64,000 nt of DNA from Phyllobacterium pellucidum (GCF_013327855.1 NZ_JABUMX010000002.1:620001-684000), one strand, 5' to 3'. Numbered from the stretch's first letter, positions 46,051 through 56,342 are shown. Program-made: numbers and translations. The notes: a model not told the origin generated them from the sequence alone.

Positions 46051-47081
46051 CGACCAAAACGACCACCCTCATGCGGGAGGAAATCCTTTCCATTCCCGCG
46101 GTGACAGAACGGTTCCTCAAAAGTTCCCGCGAAACCCTTGCCGCTGCCGGCGCGAAGCTGCGCGAGAAGAACCCGCCATTCCTCGCCTCGATTGCTCGCG
46201 GCTCGTCGGACCATGTCTGTTCGTTTCTCAAATATTCGAGCGAGTTGACCGCCGGGGTTCCCGTCGCTTCGCTCGGGCCATCCGTCGCCTCGATCTATGG
46301 CGTGACGCTGAAGCTCGCCAAAGCAGCGACGCTCTCTATATCGCAATCGGGCAAGAGCCCGGACATCGTCAGCATGACTCGCGCGGCAAGCGAGAGCGGC
46401 GCGCTTACCATCGCAATCACCAACGTCATCAATTCCGACCTTGCCAATGCGAGCGATTTCCCCATCGATATTCTCGCAGGTCCCGAGCGCAGCGTGGCGG
46501 CGACCAAGTCCTTCGTCAGTTCCGCCGTCGCCGGTCTGGCGCTCATAGGCCATTGGACCGAGGACAAGAAGCTGCTGACCGCTATCCATGCCCTGCCCGA
46601 CGCGCTGGCCAAAGCCGTCGAATGTGATTGGTCGCCCTTTGCCGGTGCACTCAAGGACGAAAACTCGCTGTTCGTGCTTGGTCGCGGGCCTTCCCTTGCA
46701 ATCTCCAATGAGGTGGCATTGAAGTTCAAGGAGACGAGCGGGGTCCACGCCGAGTCATACAGCGGCGCGGAAGTGATGCACGGGCCGAAGGCCATTGTCG
46801 GCAAGGGCTTCCCCGTGGTGGTTCTGGCGGCGCGTGATGCTGCCGAAGATTCGCTTGTTGAAGCAGCCGACCGCCTCGCCGAGCAAGGCGCGGCGGTGTT
46901 CCTCACCTCGTCAAAGCCATCGAAGGCAACTGCGTTGCCCTTCGTCGCTACATCGCACCCGCTCACCGACCCGCTCGCCCTGCTCGTTTCGTTCTACGCC
47001 TTCGTGGAAGGATTTGCCCGCAGCCGCGGCCTCAATCCCGACGAACCGCCGCATCTGCGCAAGGTGACGGAAACGATATGA
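46047..47081 (+). CDS. SIS-domain glucosamine-6-phosphate deaminase (NagB-II type)
   Basis: The 344-residue protein has two SIS domains: ARGSSDHVCSFLKYSSE with SQSGKSPDIVSM in the first and RGPSLAISNEVALKFKETSGVHAESYSGAEVMHGPKAIV in the second. This is the GlmS-like isomerase part without the glutaminase, as in NagB-II/AgaS deaminases. The ATP-free conversion of glucosamine-6-phosphate to fructose-6-phosphate and ammonia is its role in the pathway. The TTG start overlaps the regulator's stop. Confidence 0.88.
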   Translation: MTTKTTTLMREEILSIPAVTERFLKSSRETLAAAGAKLREKNPPFLASIARGSSDHVCSFLKYSSELTAGVPVASLGPSVASIYGVTLKLAKAATLSISQSGKSPDIVSMTRAASESGALTIAITNVINSDLANASDFPIDILAGPERSVAATKSFVSSAVAGLALIGHWTEDKKLLTAIHALPDALAKAVECDWSPFAGALKDENSLFVLGRGPSLAISNEVALKFKETSGVHAESYSGAEVMHGPKAIVGKGFPVVVLAARDAAEDSLVEAADRLAEQGAAVFLTSSKPSKATALPFVATSHPLTDPLALLVSFYAFVEGFARSRGLNPDEPPHLRKVTETI

Positions 47082-48235
47082 GCACCGCCTACGCATTGAC
47101 GGGCGCCGAGATCTTCGACGGCGCGAACTGGCATAGCGACGCGGCGCTCGTCATCGACAAGGGCGTTGTCTCGAGCATTTCCGACGCCGCCCTGCCGGAC
47201 GATATCCGCCGTGTCGAACTCGACGGCGGCAAGCTGGTGCCCGGGTTTATCGATATCCAGGTCAATGGCGGCGGCGGCGTCCTTCTCAACGACGGTCCGA
47301 GTGTTGACGTCATCCGGACGATCTGCGATGCGCATTTCGCCTTCGGGACGACCGCCCTGCTGCCGACGCTGATTACCGACACGCCCGAAATCACCGCGGC
47401 GGCGCTGAATGCCGGCAAGGCTGCCGCGCTTGACAAGGTGACGGGCTTCATCGGACTTCATATCGAAGGGCCCCACCTTTCGGTATCCCACAAAGGGACG
47501 CACGACCCGAAGCTCATCCGGCCCATGGAGGATGCCGATCTTGTCGCGCTTATCGAGGCAGCACAGCAATTGCCTGTGCTCCTGACCACAGTAGCGCCTG
47601 AGACGGTTCCCGCCGACAAGATCAAGGCTTTGACCGACGCCGGCGTCATTGTCAGCCTCGGCCATAGCGGCGCGTCCTACGAAGTCGCCCTCGCCGCCAC
47701 GGAAGCCGGCGCGACCATGGCGACACATTTGTTCAACGCCATGAGCCAGCTTGGCCATCGCAGCCCCGGAGTCGTCGGTGCTGTGTTGCAGTCGGGCGAG
47801 CTTTCCGCCGGTCTTATCGCCGACGGGTTCCACGTCGACAAGGCATCGATGGCAATTGCCATCAGAGCCAAGCAAGGGCCGTCGCGCATTTTCCTCGTCA
47901 CCGACGCCATGTCGACCATCGGCACCGACATCACCTCGTTCACACTGAACGGGCGCCGGATAACCCGCGCCGGCGGACGTCTGACACTCGACGACGGAAC
48001 GCTTGCGGGCGCCGACCTCGACATGATCTCATCGGTGCGTTTTGTGCACAACGAGCTTGGTCTGCCACTGGAAGAAGCCTTGCGGATGGCCTCGCTCTAT
48101 CCGGCGGAGAGCCTGCGCATCGACCACCATTACGGTCGCCTTCTGCCCGGTTACATCGCCAACATCGTGCATCTTGACGATCGGCTCGACGTCAATCAGG
48201 TATGGATCGACGGCGATCTGCATTACGCGCGTTGA
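47078..48235 (+). CDS. nagA: N-acetylglucosamine-6-phosphate deacetylase
   Basis: The 385-residue amidohydrolase has the metal site HIEGPHLSVSHKGTHDP, HLFNAMSQLGHRSPG with two His ligands, and the catalytic Asp in LVTDAMSTIG. It removes acetate from GlcNAc-6-phosphate, giving glucosamine-6-phosphate for the deaminase upstream. It overlaps the deaminase gene by four bases and completes the operon kinase-regulator-deaminase-deacetylase. Confidence 0.95.
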   Translation: MSTAYALTGAEIFDGANWHSDAALVIDKGVVSSISDAALPDDIRRVELDGGKLVPGFIDIQVNGGGGVLLNDGPSVDVIRTICDAHFAFGTTALLPTLITDTPEITAAALNAGKAAALDKVTGFIGLHIEGPHLSVSHKGTHDPKLIRPMEDADLVALIEAAQQLPVLLTTVAPETVPADKIKALTDAGVIVSLGHSGASYEVALAATEAGATMATHLFNAMSQLGHRSPGVVGAVLQSGELSAGLIADGFHVDKASMAIAIRAKQGPSRIFLVTDAMSTIGTDITSFTLNGRRITRAGGRLTLDDGTLAGADLDMISSVRFVHNELGLPLEEALRMASLYPAESLRIDHHYGRLLPGYIANIVHLDDRLDVNQVWIDGDLHYAR

Positions 48236-48289
48236 CGCGGCTCGCCGATTGGTCATACTTGAGTTCTTCACGAGACATTGGAGATGAAT

Positions 48290-48889
48290 ATGGCCAAGGA
48301 CGCGTTGATCGTCGTTGATGTTCAGAATGATTTTTGCCCGGGCGGCGCCCTCGCCGTTGAAGGTGGCCACGAGATCATTCCGATCATCAACAAGCTGATC
48401 ATGCGCTTCGACCATGTCATCCTGACGCAGGACTGGCATCCCGGCGGTCACTCGAGTTTCGCTTCGACCCATCCGGGGAAGGCACCTTTCGAGACGGTCC
48501 CGATGTTTTACGGCAATCAGACGCTGTGGCCCGATCACTGCATCCAGGGCAGCGTCGGGGCCGAATTTCATGCCGAGCTGGAATGGACCAAGGCCGAACT
48601 CGTCATCCGCAAGGGTTTCCGCCATCATATCGACAGCTACTCGGCCTTTTACGAGAACGATCGCCAGACCCCAACTGGCCTCGCCGGCTATTTGCGTGAC
48701 CGGGGGATCACCAATGTGACCTTTGCCGGACTTGCCACGGACTACTGCGTGGCCTATTCCGCGCTCGACGCCGTGGAGCACGGCTTTGCCGCCGATGTTC
48801 TGCTCGATGCTTGCCGCGGCATCAATCTCGGCGGTTCGCTGGCCGCCATGCTCGGTGAAATGCGCAAGGCCGGCGTCACCCTCGTCTGA
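48290..48889 (+). CDS. pncA: Nicotinamidase/pyrazinamidase
   Basis: The 199-residue cysteine hydrolase makes nicotinate from nicotinamide in NAD salvage. VVDVQNDFCPGGALAV supplies the catalytic Asp10; DWHPGGHSSF the metal ligands Asp/His; LATDYCVAYSALDA the nucleophile Cys near 135. The start at 48290 (MAKDALIV) follows GGAG at seven bases; the frame opens at a TTG at 48278. It lies 54 bases after nagA and may be read through from that operon, but no functional link is evident. Confidence 0.92.
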   Translation: MAKDALIVVDVQNDFCPGGALAVEGGHEIIPIINKLIMRFDHVILTQDWHPGGHSSFASTHPGKAPFETVPMFYGNQTLWPDHCIQGSVGAEFHAELEWTKAELVIRKGFRHHIDSYSAFYENDRQTPTGLAGYLRDRGITNVTFAGLATDYCVAYSALDAVEHGFAADVLLDACRGINLGGSLAAMLGEMRKAGVTLV

Positions 48890-49017
48890 CCATAGCCGGC
48901 AAATAAAATCATCGGCAGACGCGCCCCGATCCCGGGACCGCCCCGCAGCCTCGACTATCGCCAGCGAATGAACAGCTGCGCATTTTTTCCACAGGCGGAA
49001 CCGGACAAGGCACATTA

Positions 49018-49035
49018 CTGTTGTCTGTCTGTCAC
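49018..49035 (+). promoter_or_regulatory. Pho box upstream of ugpB
   Basis: CTGTTGT, CTGT, CTGTCAC: two 7-mers with an 11-bp repeat distance, a near-perfect PhoB site. GATACT at 49044-49049, eight bases on, is the likely -10. It lies 62 bases before ugpB. Confidence 0.8.
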
Positions 49036-49096
49036 ATAATGGAGATACTGGCATCAAGCGCACTATAGATGACGCCTTCGTCCATGGGAGATTGAG

Positions 49097-50407
49097 ATGA
49101 CCTATCGTATTACCTCGTTGAGCCTTGCATTTGGCCTTGTCCTTGCCTCCTCCACCGCATCCTTCGCCGTTACCGAAATCAGCTGGTGGCATGCAATGAC
49201 CGGCGCCAACAATGAAGTTGTCGAGACGCTGGCTAAGGAATTCAACGCGAGCCAGGGCGACTACAAAGTTGTTCCAGTTTTCAAGGGAACCTACCCTGAA
49301 GCATTGAATGCCGGCATCGCCGCATTCCGGGCCAAGCAGGCCCCCGACATTCTTCAAGTATTTGACGCCGGTACTGGCGTGATGATGGGCGCGGAAGGCG
49401 CGGTCAAGCCGGTTGCCGACATTCTTTCGATGGGTGGCTCGAAGTTCGACAAGACCCTCTATCTGCCGGGCATCGTCGCCTATTATTCCAAGCCTGACGG
49501 CACCATGCTGTCCTTCCCCTACAACAGCTCCTCGCCCATCCTTTACTACAACAAGGACGCCTTCAAGAAGGCTGGCCTCGATGAGAACAATCCGCCAAAA
49601 ACCTGGACGGAAGTGTGGGACGCCGCCAAGAAGATCAAGTCCAGCGGTGCAGCATCGTGCGGGTTCACCTCGACCTGGCTCACCTGGATCCAGACCGAAA
49701 ATTACGCGGCCTGGAATAATCTGCAGTGGGGCACCAACGAAAACGGCATCGCTGCCACCGATGTCGAGTTGAAGATAAACGCGCCGACCTTCGTCAAGCA
49801 CTTCCAGGAGATTGCCGACCTCGCCAAGGATGGCACCTTCCGTTATGGCGGTCGTACCTCGGAGGCAAAACAGCTGTTCACCTCAGGCGAATGCGCCATC
49901 TTCACTGAATCGTCAGGCGGCCTTGGCGACGTCGTAAAATCCGGCCTCAATTTCGGCACCGGCCAGCTTCCCTACGAGGCAGGTGCGCAAGGTGCACCGC
50001 AGAACACGATTCCGGGCGGCGCCTCGCTTTGGGTCTTCGCCGGCAAGTCGGACGAGCAGTACAAGGGCGTAGCCGCTTTCTTCAATTTCCTGTCGAAGAC
50101 TGATATCCAGGCTCGCCTGCATCAGGTCTCGGGTTATCTGCCGGTGACGATGGCGGCCTATGAGGCAACCAAGAAATCCGGTTTCTACGATAAAAACCCG
50201 GCGCGCGAGATCCCGATCAAGCAGATGCTGGGCAAGGCTCCTACGGAAAATTCCAAGGGCGTGCGCCTCGTCAACCTGCCGCAGGTACGCGATATCGAGA
50301 ATGAAGAGTTCGAGAACATGCTAGCCGGCAAACAGACGGCGCAGCAGGCGCTCGACAATGCCGTCAAGCGCGGCAATGCAGCGATCAAGCAGGCGCTCGG
50401 CCAATAA
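49097..50407 (+). CDS. ugpB: sn-glycerol-3-phosphate ABC importer, binding protein
   Basis: The 436-residue protein has a signal peptide (about 1-24, ending SFAV) and the UgpB opening TEISWWHAMTGANNEVVETLAKEFN. It binds glycerol-3-phosphate and related phosphodiesters in the periplasm. WTEVWDAAKKIKSSG and ESSGGLGDV are further family stretches. First gene of ugpBAEC, under a Pho box; a strong hairpin follows its stop. Confidence 0.95.
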   Translation: MTYRITSLSLAFGLVLASSTASFAVTEISWWHAMTGANNEVVETLAKEFNASQGDYKVVPVFKGTYPEALNAGIAAFRAKQAPDILQVFDAGTGVMMGAEGAVKPVADILSMGGSKFDKTLYLPGIVAYYSKPDGTMLSFPYNSSSPILYYNKDAFKKAGLDENNPPKTWTEVWDAAKKIKSSGAASCGFTSTWLTWIQTENYAAWNNLQWGTNENGIAATDVELKINAPTFVKHFQEIADLAKDGTFRYGGRTSEAKQLFTSGECAIFTESSGGLGDVVKSGLNFGTGQLPYEAGAQGAPQNTIPGGASLWVFAGKSDEQYKGVAAFFNFLSKTDIQARLHQVSGYLPVTMAAYEATKKSGFYDKNPAREIPIKQMLGKAPTENSKGVRLVNLPQVRDIENEEFENMLAGKQTAQQALDNAVKRGNAAIKQALGQ

Positions 50408-50423
50408 GCCCTTCCGTCTGAAA

Positions 50424-50449
50424 CCCGGCCGCAAGCCCTTGCGGCCGGG
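50424..50449 (+). terminator. Strong stem-loop between ugpB and ugpA
   Basis: CCCGGCCGCAAG pairs perfectly with CTTGCGGCCGGG and ATTTCCTTT follows. This is an intra-operon attenuator or RNA-stabilising hairpin that would favour ugpB mRNA over the permease genes. Confidence 0.8.
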
Positions 50450-50472
50450 ATTTCCTTTAATGTGAGGCATTC

Positions 50473-51363
50473 ATGGCATCGTCCAACAACGTGACGTTTC
50501 CCAACAAGCTGCTGCCCTATTTACTGCTGGCGCCCCAGCTTGCCATCACGCTCATCTTTTTCTACTGGCCGGCATCGCAGGCGATCTATCAGTCCGTCCT
50601 GCGCGAAGACCCCTTCGGCCTGTCGACACAATTTGTCGGCCTTGGCAATTTCAGGCGGGTCATCAGCGATCCCAACTATCTGAATTCGCTGCAGGTCACG
50701 ATCGTCTTTTCGGTCGCCACGACGCTGATCGCCATGACGATCGCGTTGCTTCTCGCCGTCATGGCCGACAAGGTCATCCGCGGCAAGAACATCTACCGCA
50801 CGCTGCTCATCTGGCCCTACGCCGTTGCGCCCGCCATCGCCGGCATGTTGTGGCTGTTCCTTTTTAATCCATCGATGGGGACGCTCGCCTATCTCGCCCG
50901 CTCCGCCGGCTATAACTGGGACCCGCTGCTAAACGGCAACCAGGCGATGGTACTGGTTGTTTCCGCCGCCGCATGGAAGCAGATCAGCTACAATTTCTTG
51001 TTCTTCGTTGCCGGGCTGCAATCTATTCCAAAATCGCTTATCGAGGCTGCCGCCATCGACGGGGCCGGCGAAAACAAGCGGTTCTGGACCATCGTCTTTC
51101 CGCTCCTTGCGCCAACGACGTTCTTTCTTCTCGTCGTCAACACGGTCTACGCCTTCTTCGACACGTTCGGCATCATTCACGCCGTGACCGGCGGCGGTCC
51201 GGGCAAGGCAACCGAGACGCTCGTCTACAAGGTTTACAATGACGGCTTCGTCAATCTCATCCTCGGCGATTCAGCGGCGCAGTCGGTGATCCTCATGATC
51301 ATCGTGATCGCCTTGACGGCAATCCAGTTCCGCTATGTCGAACGCAAAGTCCATTACGGCTGA
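50473..51363 (+). CDS. ugpA: sn-glycerol-3-phosphate ABC importer, permease A
   Basis: The 296-residue protein has six membrane segments, the opening [29 protein letters not shown], and the EAA loop [25 protein letters not shown]. It forms the channel with UgpE. Second gene of ugpBAEC, seven bases before ugpE. Confidence 0.95.
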   Translation: MASSNNVTFPNKLLPYLLLAPQLAITLIFFYWPASQAIYQSVLREDPFGLSTQFVGLGNFRRVISDPNYLNSLQVTIVFSVATTLIAMTIALLLAVMADKVIRGKNIYRTLLIWPYAVAPAIAGMLWLFLFNPSMGTLAYLARSAGYNWDPLLNGNQAMVLVVSAAAWKQISYNFLFFVAGLQSIPKSLIEAAAIDGAGENKRFWTIVFPLLAPTTFFLLVVNTVYAFFDTFGIIHAVTGGGPGKATETLVYKVYNDGFVNLILGDSAAQSVILMIIVIALTAIQFRYVERKVHYG

Positions 51364-51370
51364 GGTGACA

Positions 51371-52219
51371 ATGATCCAGAACAACCCCATCGGCCGCCTG
51401 ATTGCACACTTCGTTCTCATCCTTGGGATCGTCGTCGTCGCTTTCCCGATCTATTATACATTCGTCGCCTCGACGCAGACGCTGCAGGAAATTATCCGGC
51501 CACCGCTTTCGCTGCTGCCTGGCGGCCATTTCTGGGAGAATTATTCTTCGGCGCTGTTCGGCGGGGTCGGGCGCATCGGCGGTGTCGGCGTTGACCGGCT
51601 CCTCTGGAACACGGTTGTCATGGCGCTTGGCATCGCCATCGGCAAGATCATCATCTCGCTTCTTTCGGCATATGCCATCGTGTTCTTCCGCTTCCCCGGC
51701 CGCATGTTCTTCTTCTGGCTGATCTTCATCACACTGATGCTGCCGGTCGAAGTACGCATCCTGCCGACCTACAAGGTCATGGTCGATCTTGGCCTCATCG
51801 ATACCTATACGGGCCTTACTTTGCCGCTCATGGCCTCGGCGACCGCGACGCTCCTGTTTCGCCAGTTCTTCATGACCATTCCGGGCGAACTCGTCGAGGC
51901 GGCGCGCGTTGATGGCGCCGGCCCTTGGCGATTCTTCAAGGACATTCTGCTGCCGCTGTCGAAAACCAACATTGCGGCGCTGTTCGTCATTCTTTTCATC
52001 TACGGCTGGACGCAGTACCTCTGGCCGCTGCTCATGACAAATCGCAACGACATGTCGACCATCGTCGTCGGTCTTCGCAAGATGATCTCCTTCGCCGACG
52101 CCGACACCGAATGGCATCTGGTGATGGTTACCTGCATTCTCGCCATTCTCCCCCCGATCCTCGTCGTCGTCCTGATGCAACGCTGGTTCGTGCGCGGATT
52201 GGTCGAAACGGAGAAATGA
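51371..52219 (+). CDS. ugpE: sn-glycerol-3-phosphate ABC importer, permease E
   Basis: The 282-residue protein has six membrane segments and the EAA loop [24 protein letters not shown]. The start was set at the ATG at 51371 ([10 protein letters not shown]), preceded by GAGGTG; the frame is open to 51335 within ugpA. It ends one base before ugpC. Confidence 0.95.
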   Translation: MIQNNPIGRLIAHFVLILGIVVVAFPIYYTFVASTQTLQEIIRPPLSLLPGGHFWENYSSALFGGVGRIGGVGVDRLLWNTVVMALGIAIGKIIISLLSAYAIVFFRFPGRMFFFWLIFITLMLPVEVRILPTYKVMVDLGLIDTYTGLTLPLMASATATLLFRQFFMTIPGELVEAARVDGAGPWRFFKDILLPLSKTNIAALFVILFIYGWTQYLWPLLMTNRNDMSTIVVGLRKMISFADADTEWHLVMVTCILAILPPILVVVLMQRWFVRGLVETEK

Positions 52220-52220
52220 A

Positions 52221-53291
52221 ATGGCAAGCGTGGAATTGACCAACATCCGCAAGGTATATGGCGGCGGCGTCGAGGCGGTGAAGGGCATCAATATCGCCAT
52301 CGACGACGGCGCGCTCTGCGTGCTCGTCGGGCCGTCAGGCTGCGGGAAATCGACCTTGCTCCGGATGATCGCGGGTCTCGAAACGATCACCGAAGGCGTG
52401 CTCAAGATTGAAAATTCCGTGGTCAACGACCTTGGCCCGGCGGAACGCGACATCGCCATGGTGTTCCAGAACTACGCGCTTTATCCGCACATGAAGGTCT
52501 ACGACAATATGGCCTACGGCCTGCGCAATCGCGGCATGCCGAAGGGTGAGATCGACAAGCGCGTGCGGGAAGCAGCGCAGACGCTCGAACTCGGGCATCT
52601 GCTTGAGCGCCGCCCGCGCGAACTTTCAGGTGGTCAGCGCCAGCGCGTCGCCATGGGCCGCGCGATTGTCCGCAATCCGAAAGTGTTCCTGTTCGACGAG
52701 CCGCTTTCCAACCTAGACGCGAAGCTGCGCGGCCAGATGCGCGTCGAGATCAAGAACCTGCAGCGGCAACTCGGCGTGACCAGCGTCTATGTCACCCATG
52801 ACCAGCTCGAAGCGATGACGCTCGCCGATATTCTCGTCGTGATGAATGGCGGTGTCGTTGAGCAGATCGGTGCGCCGCTCGACATCTATGAAAAGCCGGC
52901 GAGCACCTTCGTTGCGAGCTTTATCGGTGCGCCGCCGATGAACCTTGTTCATGTTACAGCGAACAGCGCCGGTCTTCTCCTGAAGGATGGCACCCACATC
53001 GGCGCTGAGGGCCTCGCAATTCCAGCTGAGGGAGCGCAGATTGGCTTCCGGCCGGAAGATCTCGAGGTTGTGGCTGGAAGCCAGCAACATATCGGCGGGT
53101 TGCTATTGGACCTGACCGTTCGCGGCGTTGAGCCGGTCGGTGCGGAGAGCTACGTCTACGGCGATATAGGCGGTGACAAAGTGGTTGTGCGGGTGGCCGG
53201 GCGATCCGTCGTTGAGCCAGGCGATCATTTGCGGGTGATCGTCCCAAAGGAAAAGCTCCACCTGTTCGACGCCAAGGGGAAGCGCATCTGA
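52221..53291 (+). CDS. ugpC: sn-glycerol-3-phosphate ABC importer, ATPase
   Basis: The 356-residue ATPase has [28 protein letters not shown], the switch His in VTHD and a C-terminal TOBE/MalK-like regulatory region from about 235 (GFRPEDLEV). It closes ugpBAEC. UgpC in E. coli is the target of inhibition by internal phosphate; such control here is inferred. Confidence 0.95.
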   Translation: MASVELTNIRKVYGGGVEAVKGINIAIDDGALCVLVGPSGCGKSTLLRMIAGLETITEGVLKIENSVVNDLGPAERDIAMVFQNYALYPHMKVYDNMAYGLRNRGMPKGEIDKRVREAAQTLELGHLLERRPRELSGGQRQRVAMGRAIVRNPKVFLFDEPLSNLDAKLRGQMRVEIKNLQRQLGVTSVYVTHDQLEAMTLADILVVMNGGVVEQIGAPLDIYEKPASTFVASFIGAPPMNLVHVTANSAGLLLKDGTHIGAEGLAIPAEGAQIGFRPEDLEVVAGSQQHIGGLLLDLTVRGVEPVGAESYVYGDIGGDKVVVRVAGRSVVEPGDHLRVIVPKEKLHLFDAKGKRI

Positions 53292-53294
53292 GGC

Positions 53295-53326
53295 GAGGCG
53301 CCTCCTTTTGGGAGATGCCTCTATTT
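53295..53326 (+). terminator. Terminator after ugpC, shared with metQ
   Basis: GAGGC and CTCC pair with GGAG and GCCTC, with a 2x2 internal loop and a TTTTG loop; TATTT follows on the plus strand. It lies between convergent ugpC and metQ and may serve both. Confidence 0.65.
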
Positions 53327-53332
53327 GGTGGA

Positions 53333-54115
53333 TTACCAGCTGGGAACAGCTGCACCCTTGTACTTGTCGAGGATGAACTGCTTGACCGGATCGGAGTGGT
53401 AGGACTCGATCAGGGTCTTCACCCAGGGCTTATCCTTGTCGGCCGTGCGAACCGCGATCAGGTTGACGTAAGGCGCCTTTTCACCTTCCTTGAGGATGGT
53501 GCCGTTCATCGGATCGAGGCCAGCCTCGAGCGCGTAATTGGTGTTGATCGCTGCCGCATCCACGTCGTCGATCGAGCGCGGCAATTGCGCGGCGTCGAGT
53601 TCGACGAACTTGAAGTTCTTCGGGTTCTCGGCGATATCGTTGACGGTGACCTTCAGACCGGCGCCTTCCTTCAGCTTGATCGCACCCTTGTCGGCAAGGA
53701 TCAGCAGAGCCCGGCCGCCATTGGTAGGATCGTTCGGAATGGCGATCGTCGCGCCTTCGGCGAGTTCATCGAAGCTTTTGACCTTCTTCGAATAAACGCC
53801 CATCGGGAAATTGACCGTGTAGGCGACATCGACAATGTCAAACTTGCGATCGGCGATCTGGTTGTCGAGATAGGGCTTATGCTGGAAGGAATTGGCATCG
53901 AGTTCGCCGTCGTTGAGCGCCTGGTTCGGCACGACATAGTCTGAAAACTCGAAGATTTCGATATCGAGACCCTTCGGCTTGGCGATCTCCTTGACCTTTT
54001 CCATGATCTGCGCGTGCTCGCCCGGCGTGACGCCGATCTTGATCGTTTCGGCCCAGGCGCTGGATGCACCCAGAACAGCCGCGAAAGCAGCGGTGGCAAG
54101 AAATCTCTTCAACAT
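53333..54115 (-). CDS. metQ: Methionine ABC importer, binding protein
   Basis: The 260-residue NlpA/MetQ protein has a signal peptide (FLATAAFAAVLGASSAWA) without a lipobox, so it is soluble rather than a lipoprotein. IKIGVTPGEHAQIMEKVKEIA and KPYLDNQI are family stretches. The start at 54115 follows AGGAG at six bases. Last gene of metNIQ. Binding of D- and L-methionine is family knowledge. Confidence 0.92.
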   Translation of the reverse strand: MLKRFLATAAFAAVLGASSAWAETIKIGVTPGEHAQIMEKVKEIAKPKGLDIEIFEFSDYVVPNQALNDGELDANSFQHKPYLDNQIADRKFDIVDVAYTVNFPMGVYSKKVKSFDELAEGATIAIPNDPTNGGRALLILADKGAIKLKEGAGLKVTVNDIAENPKNFKFVELDAAQLPRSIDDVDAAAINTNYALEAGLDPMNGTILKEGEKAPYVNLIAVRTADKDKPWVKTLIESYHSDPVKQFILDKYKGAAVPSW

Positions 54116-54147
54116 TTCTAACTCCTGTCTTTTGAAGAATAACAAGC

Positions 54148-54813
54148 TCAGCGCGGACGCGTGCGCTTGTCGAACTGGCGCGCCAGCCTGTCGCCGGCGC
54201 TTTGGACGAGTTGCACGAGGACGATGAGAACAACGACGACAACGGCCATCACATCGGGCATGAAACGCTGGTAGCCATAGCGGATGCCGAGGTCGCCAAG
54301 TCCGCCGCCGCCCACGGCTCCGACCATGGCCGAATAGCCGATCAGGCTGACGACGGTGAGCGTCAAGGCCGAGGCGATACCGGGGCGCGCTTCTGCAAGC
54401 AGAACCTTGAATACGATCTGTATCGGACTTGCGCCCATGGCGCGGGCAGCTTCCGTCAGTCCGGGATCGACTTCGCGGATCGCCGTCTCAACGAGGCGGG
54501 CAACAAAGGGGATGGTCGCAATAGTCAGGGGAACGATCGCGGCGCTGGTGCCGATGGAAGTCCCCGCCACAAGGCGCGTGAACGGAATGATCGCGACGAC
54601 GAGAATGATGAACGGCGTCGAGCGGGTCGCGTTGACGATCGCGCCCAGAACCTTGTTGACCGAGGGCGCGGGAAAGAGTTCGCCCCGCCCGCTCGTGGCC
54701 AGAAATACGCCGAGCGGAATGCCAAACAACGAGCCGACGAGACCGGCAACCGCAACCATGTAGAGCGTCTGGCCCGTCGCCTTGACGATAAGCGCGATAA
54801 TATCAGGCGACAT
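54148..54813 (-). CDS. metI: Methionine ABC importer, permease
   Basis: The 221-residue protein has five membrane segments and the EAA-type loop [24 protein letters not shown]. The start at 54813 ([14 protein letters not shown]) overlaps the metN end by 11 bases; the open frame reaching 55053 lies over metN and is not used. Middle gene of the operon. Confidence 0.92.
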   Translation of the reverse strand: MSPDIIALIVKATGQTLYMVAVAGLVGSLFGIPLGVFLATSGRGELFPAPSVNKVLGAIVNATRSTPFIILVVAIIPFTRLVAGTSIGTSAAIVPLTIATIPFVARLVETAIREVDPGLTEAARAMGASPIQIVFKVLLAEARPGIASALTLTVVSLIGYSAMVGAVGGGGLGDLGIRYGYQRFMPDVMAVVVVVLIVLVQLVQSAGDRLARQFDKRTRPR

Positions 54814-55930
54814 AGCCAACCACCTCCGATGCCAGGCCATGTTCGGCAAGGAATTGCCGCGCCTCGGCGATCTTCGCCGCGTCGGCACGCAGCGAAACGA
54901 CGAGCATGCCGAACGGACGCCCGGCGATTTCGTCCACGGCGCCAGCCAGAATGTTGACTTCGATGCCAAGATCGCTTCCGAGCCTCGCCAACATCGGCTC
55001 GGTGGCATTTTCGCCCTTGAAGATAACGCGCAATATCGTGCGCGAACCATCATGCGGTTCGCTCGACATGCGCTTGGTCAGAAATTCGGGAAGGCGCATG
55101 CCGGCAAGACCGCCAAGCAATGCCCGGGTCGTTGCATGGGTATGGCCGGTAAAGACGTCAAATGTCGGCCCTGACTCGACGATTCGGCCGCCGTCGATCA
55201 CTGCGACATGGTCGGCAATCGTCTTCACGACCTCCATCTCATGAGTGATCAACAGGACGGTCAGGCCGAGCTCCTTGTTGATCTTCCGCAGGAGGTCGAG
55301 AATCGAGCGCGTCGTTTCCGGATCGAGCGCCGAGGTCGCCTCGTCGGAGAGTAACAGCTTCGGCTCGGTCGCAAGCGCTCTGGCAATGCCGACGCGCTGC
55401 TTCTGTCCGCCGGAAAGTTCCGATGGATAACGGTCGCGCTTGTCGGAGAGTCCCACGAGCTCAAGGAGCGGCGTCACCCGCTTCTCGATGGCTTGCCTGT
55501 CCACACCCGCGATTTCAAGCGGCAAAGCGATGTTGTCGAAGGCAGTGCGCGACGACAGCAGATTGAAATGCTGGAAGACCATGCCGATGGCGCGGCGCAC
55601 GGAACGGAGGTCCTTCTCGCCTAACCCCGCAACATCAACGCCGTCGACAAGCACGCGGCCGGCGGTCGGCCTTTCCAGCCCATTGACGAGGCGGATCAAG
55701 GTCGACTTGCCAGCGCCGGAACGACCGATGATTCCGGTCACCGACCCGCGCGGCACGACAAGGTCAACATTGTCGAGCGCGACCACTTCGTTGCTGCTGC
55801 GGCCGGCCGCGAAGCGTTTGGAGACCTGCTCGAATGCGACCATCGGTTTGGTGGCTTGCGTGGCCGGCTCATCATTTGCCGCCACGGCAACCGGGCCGTT
55901 AGCCCTGTTTTTCACAATTGCCATGTTCAT
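54803..55930 (-). CDS. metN: Methionine ABC importer, ATPase
   Basis: The 375-residue ATPase has [29 protein letters not shown] (an Ala-Thr variant usual for MetN) and THEMEVV, then a C-terminal NIL domain (about 285-370) that binds methionine and stops import when it is plentiful. The first ~30 residues before [11 protein letters not shown] are an extra, poorly conserved extension; starts at 55930, 55924 or that Met (55843) are possible. First gene of metNIQ. I saw no SAM riboswitch in its leader. Confidence 0.92.
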   Translation of the reverse strand: MNMAIVKNRANGPVAVAANDEPATQATKPMVAFEQVSKRFAAGRSSNEVVALDNVDLVVPRGSVTGIIGRSGAGKSTLIRLVNGLERPTAGRVLVDGVDVAGLGEKDLRSVRRAIGMVFQHFNLLSSRTAFDNIALPLEIAGVDRQAIEKRVTPLLELVGLSDKRDRYPSELSGGQKQRVGIARALATEPKLLLSDEATSALDPETTRSILDLLRKINKELGLTVLLITHEMEVVKTIADHVAVIDGGRIVESGPTFDVFTGHTHATTRALLGGLAGMRLPEFLTKRMSSEPHDGSRTILRVIFKGENATEPMLARLGSDLGIEVNILAGAVDEIAGRPFGMLVVSLRADAAKIAEARQFLAEHGLASEVVGYVA

Positions 55931-56342
55931 TTGCGGTGCTCGCACACCCGCCCTGTTGCCTGTTTGCGACCGTCTATACAGACCATCTGCAATTTTCGAT
56001 AGAGGTTGAACACGGGCATGAACATTTCAGGTTGAGCGACCAGGCAGGTTGGAATGAGATGGCGCGGCATTTGCCGGTGCCCGAACATAAGCAAAGGCCG
56101 CCTCAGACGACACGAAGCCTGTTTCATATTTTGGCAGGTTTCAGGATTCGCGTTCTAAAACAACCGAAGAGCTTATGGTTTTCAATGCGCAAGCGCAGAG
56201 CCAGCAGCTGCGTCGGGGAGAGCCCCCCGACCGTGGCAACGGCCTTGTTCTCGAATCTGGGGGCATCGCTTCGGTTTTCGCCGTTCGGCGTCACTCTAAC
56301 CCGGACGAGTCGGCAAGCCACAAACCGGGCAACTTCCAGAAA
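55931..56342. other. Intergenic region upstream of metN
   Basis: No convincing gene on either strand. A 65-codon minus-strand frame at 56124-56321 has no ribosome site and a biased Arg-rich composition. The metN promoter should lie here; no SAM-II or other riboswitch pattern was found by eye. Confidence 0.4.

Noticed and set aside
48029-49801. 590-codon minus-strand open frame over nagA, pncA and ugpB
   Set aside because: Three well-conserved genes occupy the other strand; the frame is a by-product of their codon bias.
56124-56321. 65-codon minus-strand open frame upstream of metN
   Set aside because: No ribosome site, Arg-rich composition, no domain; treated as intergenic.
55931-56342. Possible SAM riboswitch in the metN leader
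   Set aside because: I looked for SAM-II and SAM/SAH-type core sequences before metN and saw none that fit.
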